Positions 32,691-42,532 of a stretch of DNA of 64,000 bases are shown one piece after another. The notes beneath the pieces were generated by a model. It was not told where the DNA came from. It made no database searches and saw only the letters and a list, made by a program, of their open reading frames with translations. The stretch lies in NCBI RefSeq assembly GCF_024006985.1, contig NZ_JAMXIB010000001.1:62001-126000 (forward strand), in the 5' to 3' direction. Source of the stretch: Robiginitalea marina (GTDB taxonomy: Bacteria > Bacteroidota > Bacteroidia > Flavobacteriales > Flavobacteriaceae). The translations under genes and the position numbers were made by a program. Numbering within the stretch: position 1 is the first letter of the stretch; the number at the start of each line of letters is the position of its first letter.

Positions 32691-33390
32691 TATTGATCAG
32701 GTTTACGGTGGAACAGGCCACCAGGGCAGCCGTCTCTGTCCTCAGGCGGCTTTCCCCCAGCGATACCGGGAGGAACCCCCGGGCGTAGGCGGCCTCGATT
32801 TCTTCACGGGTAAAATCCCCTTCCGGCCCGATGAGCACCACCACATCCTTGTCGGGGGCGACCCGCCGTTTCAGGTCCATTTTTTCATCTTCCTCGCAAT
32901 GGGCGATAAAGCGCATGGGCGGGTGTTGCTGCGTGAGGAAGTCAGCAAAGCGGACTTCCGGGTTCAGACGGGGGAGGTAGGTCCGCAGGCTTTGCTTCAT
33001 GGCTTCCTGCACGACCCGCTGCAGCCGCTCCACAGGGGCTTTCCGGCGTTCGGACCGATGGCAGAGGATCGGGGTGATTTCACTGACGCCAATTTCGGTG
33101 GCCTTTTCGAGAAACCATTGAAACCGTTCCAGCCTTTTGGTGGGGGCGACTGCCAGGTGCAAGGAGAAACGGGGTGGGATCTTTTTTTCGGTGCCCACGA
33201 TCCGACCCCTGCAACCCTTCGGGTCAGCTACGGTGATTTCCACAGTAAATAAATATCCTTTTCCGTTGGTAACGTGTAGTATATCCGCTTCTTTCTTACG
33301 CAGAACTTTAACAATGTGCCGGCTTTCCTCCGGGGAAAGCGAGAACTGCGAAACGCTCTGGTCGAGGGTGGGTTGGAAAAAATAATTCAT
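32683..33390 (-). CDS. rsmE: 16S rRNA m3U1498 methyltransferase RsmE
   Basis: The 235-residue protein has the RsmE layout: an N-terminal PUA-like barrel (FSLSPEESRHIVKVLRKKEAD, TNGKGYLFTVEI) and a SPOUT domain with the deep trefoil knot: LERFQWFLEKATEIGVSEITPILCHRSE, LIGPEGDFTREEIEAA and VSLGESRLRTETAALVA. RsmE methylates U1498 of 16S rRNA in the assembled small subunit. A weak -7 element (AACCTTTG minus strand, 33410-33417) could give it its own promoter downstream of tsaD. Confidence 0.95.
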   Translation of the reverse strand: MNYFFQPTLDQSVSQFSLSPEESRHIVKVLRKKEADILHVTNGKGYLFTVEITVADPKGCRGRIVGTEKKIPPRFSLHLAVAPTKRLERFQWFLEKATEIGVSEITPILCHRSERRKAPVERLQRVVQEAMKQSLRTYLPRLNPEVRFADFLTQQHPPMRFIAHCEEDEKMDLKRRVAPDKDVVVLIGPEGDFTREEIEAAYARGFLPVSLGESRLRTETAALVACSTVNLINSG

Positions 33391-33427
33391 CGCTGTATTG
33401 TAGGCGCTTCAAAGGTTTCGTAACGGA

Positions 33428-34456
33428 TTAACTTCCGATCTGATACCGCGCCCTGGCACTGACGCGGTAATCCGTAAAACGTCCGTCAAGATACTTTAAA
33501 TAACCAACAATTCCTATCATGCCCGCGTTATCGGTACAGTACTCAAAGGGGGGCACATAGGTGACCCACCCGAGGTCCTTTTCGGCTGCTGCAAGGGCTT
33601 TCCGGATCCCCGAATTCGCCGCTACGCCCCCGGCAATGGCCACATGGTGGACCCCGGTTTGGGCGACCGCCTTTTTGAGTTTTCGCATCAGGATTTCCAC
33701 GATCGTCGCCTGGATGGAGGCGCAGATATGGTCGCGCTGCTTTTCCACGAATTCCGGGTCATGGGCGCTTTCCCGTTGCAGGAAGTACAGAATACTGGTT
33801 TTCAGCCCGCTGAAACTGAAATCCAGCCCCGGGACTTTGGGGATGGGAAAGGTAAACCGGCCAGGGTCACCCTGCGAGGCGTACCGGTCGATGAGGGGCC
33901 CGCCCGGATAGGGGAGGCCCAGCAGCTTGGCGCTTTTGTCAAAGGCTTCGCCCACGGCATCATCGAGGGTTTCCCCAAGGATTTTCATGTCGAAGTAATC
34001 CTTTACCAACACCAGTTGGGTGTGGCCGCCGCTGATGGTAAGGGCCAGGAAAGGAAAGGGGGGAGGGGTTTTTCCGGGGGCCTCGATAAAGTGCGACAGG
34101 ATGTGCGCTTCCATGTGGTTTACCTCGATCAGCGGGATGCCCAGGCCCAGGGAAAGGGACTTGGCAAATGAAGTTCCCACCAGCAGGGAACCCAGAAGGC
34201 CCGGACCCCTCGTAAAAGCTATGGCGGATAGCTGTTTTTTATCGATATTTGCTTCGGCCAGGGCCCGGTACACCAGGGGGACGATATTTTGCTGGTGTGC
34301 CCTGGAGGCCAGTTCGGGAACCACCCCGCCGTACTCCTCATGAATACGCTGTGTGGCGACTACATTGCTCAGCGTCCTGCGGTGGTGCAAAACGGCCGCC
34401 GAGGTGTCGTCACAGGAAGATTCAATGGCCAGGATGTAAAGGTCTTGGGAAATCAA
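33428..34456 (-). CDS. tsaD: tRNA N6-threonylcarbamoyladenosine transferase TsaD
   Basis: TsaD transfers the threonylcarbamoyl group to A37 of ANN-decoding tRNAs. Motifs: AIESSCDDTSAAVL, RAHQQNIVPLVYRA, the metal-binding HMEAH, TISGGHTQLV, PYPGGPLIDRYA and IAGGVAANSGIRKAL. A start at 34495 would overlap the TACCTTTG -7 element (34483-34490, minus), so the TTG at 34456, giving about 342 residues beginning with ISQDLYILAIES, is preferred. It is divergent from the tamB-like gene with an intergenic region of only about 40-80 bp. Confidence 0.93.
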   Translation of the reverse strand: MISQDLYILAIESSCDDTSAAVLHHRRTLSNVVATQRIHEEYGGVVPELASRAHQQNIVPLVYRALAEANIDKKQLSAIAFTRGPGLLGSLLVGTSFAKSLSLGLGIPLIEVNHMEAHILSHFIEAPGKTPPPFPFLALTISGGHTQLVLVKDYFDMKILGETLDDAVGEAFDKSAKLLGLPYPGGPLIDRYASQGDPGRFTFPIPKVPGLDFSFSGLKTSILYFLQRESAHDPEFVEKQRDHICASIQATIVEILMRKLKKAVAQTGVHHVAIAGGVAANSGIRKALAAAEKDLGWVTYVPPFEYCTDNAGMIGIVGYLKYLDGRFTDYRVSARARYQIGS

Positions 34457-34482
34457 GGGTTTTGGAACAGATTTTGGTTGTA

Positions 34483-34490
34483 CAAAGGTA
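34483..34490 (-). promoter_or_regulatory. -7 element of tsaD
   Basis: Minus-strand TACCTTTG is an exact TAnnTTTG match, placing the start site around 34476, 20 bases before the TTG at 34456. Confidence 0.55.
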
Positions 34491-34536
34491 AACAATACGC
34501 CGTATCAGGAAACTTCGAAAAATAGTCATCCGTCTC

Positions 34537-37500
34537 TTGCTGGTGGTGCTGGTATTCTGCGTACTGGGGACCGTGGTGCTTTCCATTCCCGCGGTACAGA
34601 GCCGACTGGCCCGTATGGCAGTGGAACGCATCAACAGCGACTTTGGCACAAACATACAGATAGACCGCATCCGGGTCTCCCTGATCACCTGGGATACCTC
34701 CGTGCGGGGTATTTACATCGAGGACTACCAGCAGGATACCCTGGCCTACATCCGCCAGCTGAAAACCTCCATCCTCAGCCTTCGCGACCTGGCCGGGGGT
34801 ACCCTGGAATTTGGGGATATCTCGGTAGATGGCCTTTACCTCAACATGAAGACCTACCGTGACGCCCCGGATACGAACCTGGGCATCTTCATCAGCAAGC
34901 TGGATGACGGGCAACCCCGGGCCCCGGGTACCCCCCCGTTTTATTTCCATACCGGGAAGATCAAACTCCGCAACAGCCGGTTTGCCCTGGTAGACGAGAA
35001 CCTTGAAACCCCCCGGGTGCTCGACTTTACAGACCTGCGCATCGATGCCGGCGAGTTTACCATCCTGGGCCCGGAGGTGCGCACCCGGATCGAGGGGTTA
35101 TCCATGCATACCTCCCAGGGCGTGGACGTGCGGCAATTGTCTGCAGGGTTTGCCTATTCCCCCGAGCAGATGACCTTCGATTCCCTGGTGCTTGAAACCC
35201 CGGGGTCCAGCCTTAAGGGGTCGCTCCGGTTCGACTATCGGCGCGAAGACCTCGCCGAGTTTACCGACAGCGTCCGCGTGACGGCGGAGTTTGCGGAGTC
35301 CACCATATCGCTGGATGAGATCAACCCGTTTTACGACGGCTTTGGCACGGGGAAAACCGCCTTGTTTTCCACCGGGGTATCGGGCACGCTCAACCGCCTG
35401 CAGCTTCAAAACCTGCTCCTGGTTACCGATAACACGGGGATCCGGGGGAATTTTGATTTCGAAAACCTCTTCGATTCCACCAGGCCCTTCCGAATGGAGG
35501 CCGGCATCCGTGACATTACCACCAGCTATTACCAGCTCCGCGGCCTGATGCCGCGGTTACTGGGGAATTCCCTCCCGGATTTCGTCCGGCGCCTCGGCCA
35601 GTTTACCCTCAGGGGGCAGGCAACGGTGACCGAAAACTCCATCGATACCCAGATGAACATCCAAAGTGCCATCGGCAGCAGCTATGCAGACCTGCAGCTA
35701 ACCGGGTTCGACGATGTGAATAAAGCTCAGTATACGGGTTTTGTCTCCCTGATAGATTTTGACCTGGGGGGCTTCACGGGGAATTCCTCCCTGGGGAAGG
35801 CCACCCTGGACGTGAATGTGGAGGGGCAGGGGTTTTCCCCCGAAAACCTGAATACCGAAATCATCGGGCAGGTGTATTCTTTCGGCTTTAACGGGTATGA
35901 ATACACCGAGGTTGCGGTTTCCGGCATCCTCAAGGACCAGTTGTTCGACGGGTCCCTGAACAGCAACGACCCCAACTTTATTTTTAATTTCACCGGGCTT
36001 GCCGATTTTGGCAGCCGTCAGAACACCTTTAATTTCGTCGCCTCCGTCGCCTATGCCGACCTGCACCGCCTGAATTTTGTAAACGACAGCATTTCCGTCT
36101 TCAAAGGGGATGTGACCATGGACATCATCGGCAACACCCTTGACGACATCGAAGGGGATATCCGCTTTAGCAAAACCAGTTTCCAGAACGCCAACAACAC
36201 CTATTATTTCGAAGACTTCAAGGTTTCCTCCAGGTTTGAAGCCGATTCCATCCGTACCATCGACATCAATTCCCCCGACATTATTACGGGCTATGTGATG
36301 GGGCGCTTCCGCATAGCGGAACTCGGGAAGCTGCTGAAGAATTCCGTGGGGAGCATTTATACGAACTACCAGCCCGACTCCATTTCCCCCGGCCAGGAAT
36401 TGAGTTTCAACTTCCGGATTTACAACAAGATCGTGGAGGTGTTTTTTCCCGAGGTTTCTTTCGGGCCGAACACCTTTATCCGGGGCGAAATTGTGGCAGA
36501 CGAGGGCGATTTCAAGCTGAATTTCAAATCCCCCGGAATATATGCCTATGGGAATGAGCTCGACACCATCGACGTGCGGGTCGACAACAAAAACCCCCTG
36601 TTTAACACCTATATTTCCGTTAAGGACATCTCCACGGTGTATTACGACCTCAAGGACTTCCAGCTGATTAACACCACCCTGGCCGATACCCTGTTTTTCC
36701 GAACTGAATTCAAGGGCGGCAGCCAGTATAATGACCGCTATAACCTGAACTTCTACCATACCTTCACAGAAGGGAATAAATCGGTTATCGGCCTCAAGCG
36801 GTCCGATGTGAGTTTCAAGGGCAATACCTGGGTGCTCAACCGGGAAGGGAATTCGCGGAACAAGGTGATCCTCAGCCCGGGCCTCGATAGCGTGGTTATC
36901 GAGGAAATCGCCATGAACAATGAAGACCGGGAGGAAATCCTCTTGCGGGGCCAGTTGGCCGATTCCACGTACAAAGACCTGGAGCTGCGCTTTAAGATCG
37001 TGTCTTTGGGGAAGGTGACCCCCGACATCGAAGGGCTTGCCCTGGGTGGGGAAATCAACGGGGTGCTGAACGTGCTGCAGGAAGACAATGTGTACCTGCC
37101 CATCGGGAACCTGGAGATTTCCGATTTTGCGCTCAACCAGCAGGTCCTGGGAGACCTCGACATCGGCATCGTCGGGAACCGCGACCTTTCGGAGTTCTCT
37201 GTAAACACCCAGCTCACCGACCAGGGGCGGGAACGCTTCAGCCTGTTCGGGACCATCCTCAATACGGGCGAGTACCCAACGGCCAACCTCAATGCCAGTT
37301 TCCAGGACTTTGCCCTGGAACCCTTTGGCCCTCTGGCCGAAGGGGTGCTTTCCGAGGTACGGGGGCAGGTCAACGGCTCTGCCCTCATTCAGGGCGACTT
37401 GCGAAACCCGGACCTCAACGGGATGCTTTACCTGAACCGGGCGGGCCTCGGGATCCCCTACCTGAATGTGAATTACGACCTGAACTCCAATGCCGCGGTG

Positions 37501-38973
37501 CGCCTGTTCAACCAGAATATTGAATTCCAGGATTTCCGGCTTACCGATACGGCCGCGGGGACCCAGGCCAACCTGAACGGGACCATCAGCCACCAGTATT
37601 TTGCCGACTGGACCCTGAACCTCGACATCGAAACCCTCCAGGACCGTTTCCTGATCCTCAACACGGAATTTGAGGAAGAAGCCCTCTATTACGGACAGGC
37701 CTTCGTGGTGGGGACAGGGCGTATCTACGGGCCCACCACGGCCCTTAAAATCGAATTCGACGGGGCCTCTGCCCGGGGCACCTCCCTGAAAATCCCCATC
37801 AGCGACGTGGCGAGCCTGGGCGATTATTCCTTTATCAATTTCATGGAGAAAGGGGAGGGCAGTTCGGTGGCAACCGGGCGGACGCTTAAGGAATACGAGG
37901 CCCTGGAATTAAAGTTTGACCTGGTGGTGACCCCGGAGGCCGAGGTGGAGATCGTTGTCGACCAACGCACCGGCAGCTCCCTTAAGGGTACGGGGGAAGG
38001 CATTATCTTCATGGAGATCAACACCGATGGCAAATTCAATATGTGGGGCGACTTTGTGGTGGTCACCGGCCAGTACCGGCTGAAGTACGGGGGCGTCATC
38101 GACAAGACCTTCAAGGTGCGGCCCGGGGGCACCATCAACTGGGACGGGGACCCCCTCCAGGCCCTGCTCAACATGGAAGCCGTTTACGAGCTCAATGCGA
38201 ACCCCGCCCCCCTGCTCGACAACACGGGCTATACGCGGAGGATCCCCACCGAGGTGGTCGTCCGCCTCAGCGAGGAGCTGGAGCAGCCCACCGTCGATTT
38301 CGACATTCAGTTCCCCGGCACCAGTTCTGTAGTGAAATCGGAGCTGGAATACCGGTTGCAGGACCCGACCGTAGAGGAGCGGAATGCCCTTTTCCTGCTG
38401 GCCCAGGGGACCTTTGTAAACGACCGTACAGGACTGAACCAGCAGGCGGTAACGGGGAATATCTACCAGACGGCCTCCAGCCTGTTCAACCAGGTCCTCA
38501 GCACGGGCAGCGATGTCTTTAACCTGGGGGTTTCCTATGAAAGCGGCTATCAGGACCCCAATGCCGATATTGCCACTGAAGACCGGATAGGGGTTACCGT
38601 ATCGACCCGGATCAGCGACCGCATCCTGTTCAACGGCCGATTCGGGGTGCCGGTGGGCGGGGTGGAGGAATCGGCCGTGGCCGGGGATGCCGAGATCCAG
38701 CTGCTGCTTAACGAAGAGGGCACCCTGAGCGCCCGGATCTTCAACCGCCAGAATGAAATCCAGCAGTTCCTGGCAGACCGGCAGGGATACACCCAGGGGT
38801 TCGGGCTGTCCTACGAAGTCGATTTCAACAGCTTCAGGGACCTGTTGCGGCAGCTTTTCACCAACAAGGAGGCTCCCGAACCGAAAGGGGAAAACCAAAG
38901 CGCCGCCCCCCCCCAGGTGATGGGGCAGGACAGCCTGATCCGCTTCTACACCAAAAACCAAAAGCCCTTCTGA
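34537..38973 (+). CDS. tamB: TamB-like translocation/assembly protein
   Basis: The protein of at least 1478 residues is a very long beta-rich envelope protein anchored by one N-terminal helix (LLVVLVFCVLGTVVLSIPAV). It has AsmA-like N-terminal features (ARMAVERINSDFGTNIQIDRI) and the C-terminal TamB domain (DUF490) with GEGIIFMEINTDGKFNMWGDFVVVTGQYRLKYGGV, then RIPTEVVVRLSEELEQPTVDFDIQFPGTSS. TamB-like proteins bridge the inner and outer membrane and have roles in barrel-protein or phospholipid transport. The first canonical start in frame is TTG 34537, which lacks the usual basic stretch; the open frame extends to an ATA at 34495 that would supply it (IRRIRKLRKIVIR). Confidence 0.9.
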   Translation: MLVVLVFCVLGTVVLSIPAVQSRLARMAVERINSDFGTNIQIDRIRVSLITWDTSVRGIYIEDYQQDTLAYIRQLKTSILSLRDLAGGTLEFGDISVDGLYLNMKTYRDAPDTNLGIFISKLDDGQPRAPGTPPFYFHTGKIKLRNSRFALVDENLETPRVLDFTDLRIDAGEFTILGPEVRTRIEGLSMHTSQGVDVRQLSAGFAYSPEQMTFDSLVLETPGSSLKGSLRFDYRREDLAEFTDSVRVTAEFAESTISLDEINPFYDGFGTGKTALFSTGVSGTLNRLQLQNLLLVTDNTGIRGNFDFENLFDSTRPFRMEAGIRDITTSYYQLRGLMPRLLGNSLPDFVRRLGQFTLRGQATVTENSIDTQMNIQSAIGSSYADLQLTGFDDVNKAQYTGFVSLIDFDLGGFTGNSSLGKATLDVNVEGQGFSPENLNTEIIGQVYSFGFNGYEYTEVAVSGILKDQLFDGSLNSNDPNFIFNFTGLADFGSRQNTFNFVASVAYADLHRLNFVNDSISVFKGDVTMDIIGNTLDDIEGDIRFSKTSFQNANNTYYFEDFKVSSRFEADSIRTIDINSPDIITGYVMGRFRIAELGKLLKNSVGSIYTNYQPDSISPGQELSFNFRIYNKIVEVFFPEVSFGPNTFIRGEIVADEGDFKLNFKSPGIYAYGNELDTIDVRVDNKNPLFNTYISVKDISTVYYDLKDFQLINTTLADTLFFRTEFKGGSQYNDRYNLNFYHTFTEGNKSVIGLKRSDVSFKGNTWVLNREGNSRNKVILSPGLDSVVIEEIAMNNEDREEILLRGQLADSTYKDLELRFKIVSLGKVTPDIEGLALGGEINGVLNVLQEDNVYLPIGNLEISDFALNQQVLGDLDIGIVGNRDLSEFSVNTQLTDQGRERFSLFGTILNTGEYPTANLNASFQDFALEPFGPLAEGVLSEVRGQVNGSALIQGDLRNPDLNGMLYLNRAGLGIPYLNVNYDLNSNAAVRLFNQNIEFQDFRLTDTAAGTQANLNGTISHQYFADWTLNLDIETLQDRFLILNTEFEEEALYYGQAFVVGTGRIYGPTTALKIEFDGASARGTSLKIPISDVASLGDYSFINFMEKGEGSSVATGRTLKEYEALELKFDLVVTPEAEVEIVVDQRTGSSLKGTGEGIIFMEINTDGKFNMWGDFVVVTGQYRLKYGGVIDKTFKVRPGGTINWDGDPLQALLNMEAVYELNANPAPLLDNTGYTRRIPTEVVVRLSEELEQPTVDFDIQFPGTSSVVKSELEYRLQDPTVEERNALFLLAQGTFVNDRTGLNQQAVTGNIYQTASSLFNQVLSTGSDVFNLGVSYESGYQDPNADIATEDRIGVTVSTRISDRILFNGRFGVPVGGVEESAVAGDAEIQLLLNEEGTLSARIFNRQNEIQQFLADRQGYTQGFGLSYEVDFNSFRDLLRQLFTNKEAPEPKGENQSAAPPQVMGQDSLIRFYTKNQKPF

Positions 38974-39075
38974 AAGGGTCAACCGGGCTTCGCACCCCGG
39001 GTTCAACGAAAACGATTTCGCAGGGAAATCCCCGGATTTAGGGCAAACTCCATTCCTTTTCTGCGTTTTGTTTGT

Positions 39076-39083
39076 TACTTTTG
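39076..39083 (+). promoter_or_regulatory. -7 element of pfkA
   Basis: TACTTTTG is an exact TAnnTTTG match, 18 bp before the ATG at 39101. Confidence 0.6.
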
Positions 39084-39100
39084 GCTTTCGAACTTTCAGC

Positions 39101-41106
<2,006 letters not shown>

Positions 41107-41130
41107 CAGGGGTGACCCTGAGTAAAAACC

Positions 41131-41174
41131 GAAAGGACCTTTCAGGCACCGGGTGTCGATGGAAAGGTCCTTTC
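41131..41174 (+). terminator. hairpin after gapA, probable (leaky) terminator
   Basis: GAAAGGACCTTTC and GAAAGGTCCTTTC are perfect 13-bp complements separated by 18 bases, followed by TTAATA. The U-tract is weak, so some read-through into the kinase gene is possible. Each arm is itself nearly palindromic. Confidence 0.6.
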
Positions 41175-41191
41175 TTAATACTGGAAGTCAA

Positions 41192-42043
41192 ATGGTATTG
41201 ATCGTAGACAGCGGGGCGACCAAGGCAGACTGGATTGCCCTGGACCCCAAAGGGGAACAGCTCTTCATGACCCAGACCCTGGGCCTGAGCCCCGAAGTGC
41301 TTACCCGTGAGGTCATTGAAGAGCGACTGGCCAACAATTTCGAGCTGGCCCGCAACAGCGCCAAAGTAAAGCGGCTGCATTTCTACGGGGCCGGGTGCGG
41401 TACCGAGCGGATGCGCAAGTTCCTTAAAAATATATTTGCCAGGTTTTTCCCCAATGCCAAGATAGATGTCAGGGAAGATACCTATGCAGCCATTTACTCG
41501 ACAACCCAGGTCGGGAAACAGGGCATCGTCTGCATCCTGGGGACGGGCTCGAACTGCAGTTATTACGACGGCCACCAACTGATCCAGAAAGTGACCTCCC
41601 TGGGCTACATCTTAATGGATGACGGCAGCGGCAATTTCTTCGGCCGCAAGCTGATCCGCGATTATTTCTACCATAAGATCCCCCAGGACCTGTCTATCGA
41701 ATTCGAGAAGGAATACAACCTCGATGCAGACGTGATCAAGGAAAATCTTTACAAGAAGCCCAACCCCAACACCTACCTGGCCACCTTTGCCCGCTTCATT
41801 GTCGAACACAAGGACCACCCGTATTGCAATGGCGTGATCGACAAAGGCTTCCAGCAGTTTGTCAACAACCACATCATGCAATTTGAACTGGCGACCAAGG
41901 TGCCCATCCATTTTGTGGGCAGTATCGCCTGGTACCTCCGGGAGGAGCTCAAGGAAGTCATTGAGCGCAACGATATGGTGCTGGGGGTCATCCGCCAGCG
42001 GCCCATCGAAGGGCTGGTGGAATTCCACAAGCAGACGATTTAG
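41192..42043 (+). CDS. BadF/BadG-type ATPase, N-acetylglucosamine kinase-like
   Basis: The ATG at 41192 gives 283 residues: MVLIVDSGATKADWIALD (ATP-binding phosphate 1), FYGAGCGTERMRKFL, VREDTYAAIYSTT, and GIVCILGTGSNCSYYDG (phosphate 2), followed by SLGYILMDDGSGNFFGRKLIRDY. The layout fits the BadF/BadG/BcrA/BcrD ATPase superfamily; within it the small bacterial proteins with this pattern are called N-acetylglucosamine kinases. It lies downstream of pfkA-gapA, suggesting a role in sugar metabolism. An upstream reading from 41153 would run into the hairpin and is rejected. Confidence 0.85.
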   Translation: MVLIVDSGATKADWIALDPKGEQLFMTQTLGLSPEVLTREVIEERLANNFELARNSAKVKRLHFYGAGCGTERMRKFLKNIFARFFPNAKIDVREDTYAAIYSTTQVGKQGIVCILGTGSNCSYYDGHQLIQKVTSLGYILMDDGSGNFFGRKLIRDYFYHKIPQDLSIEFEKEYNLDADVIKENLYKKPNPNTYLATFARFIVEHKDHPYCNGVIDKGFQQFVNNHIMQFELATKVPIHFVGSIAWYLREELKEVIERNDMVLGVIRQRPIEGLVEFHKQTI

Positions 42044-42135
42044 GAAAAGCTTAAGGCCAGGGGTGTAGTCTCCCGTCTTTGCAGCCTGAAAGCCTGTCCT
42101 GTCCCCGGAAGGGGAAGAACCGCGGCACCTGCCTG

Positions 42136-42519
42136 CTATCCTACCACGGCGATTGCGGAAATCTCCACATTTACATATTTCGGTAGGTTGGCCACCTCCA
42201 CGGTTTCCCGGGCCGGCGCCCACTCGGGGTCAAAATACTGCCCGTACACGGCATTGATGCGGCCAAACTGGCCCATGTCTTTCACAAAAATACTGGTCTT
42301 CACCACGTTGGGGAAGCCTGCGCCTGCTGCTTCCAGCACGGCTTTCAGGTTTTTCAGCACCTGTTCGGTTTCCGCTTCAATGCTGCCCTGCACCAGTTCC
42401 CCGGTGGCGGGGTCCAGGGCGATTTGCCCGGACACATACAGGGTGTTGCCGGCCAGGACGGCCTGGTTGTAGGGCCCGATAGGGGCTGGGGCGTGTTCGG
42501 TTTGGATGATTTTTTTCAT
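42136..42519 (-). CDS. ridA: RidA family enamine/imine deaminase
   Basis: The 127-residue protein has the RidA pattern: APAPIGPYNQAVLAGNTLYVSGQIALDPATGELV, the central NLKAVLEAAGAGFPNVVKTSIFVKDM and the C-terminal PARETVEVANLPKYVNVEISAIAVVG, with the substrate-binding Arg in PARETVEV. RidA hydrolyses reactive 2-aminoacrylate to pyruvate. It ends opposite the kinase gene and lies 13 bp after the lptD-like gene. Confidence 0.96.
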   Translation of the reverse strand: MKKIIQTEHAPAPIGPYNQAVLAGNTLYVSGQIALDPATGELVQGSIEAETEQVLKNLKAVLEAAGAGFPNVVKTSIFVKDMGQFGRINAVYGQYFDPEWAPARETVEVANLPKYVNVEISAIAVVG

Positions 42520-42532
42520 AGGAGGGTTTGTT

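Noticed and set aside
35698-37593. 631-codon minus-strand frame inside tamB
   Set aside because: It is antisense to the TamB-like gene. The absence of stops follows from the strong G/C bias at third positions, and no motif is visible.
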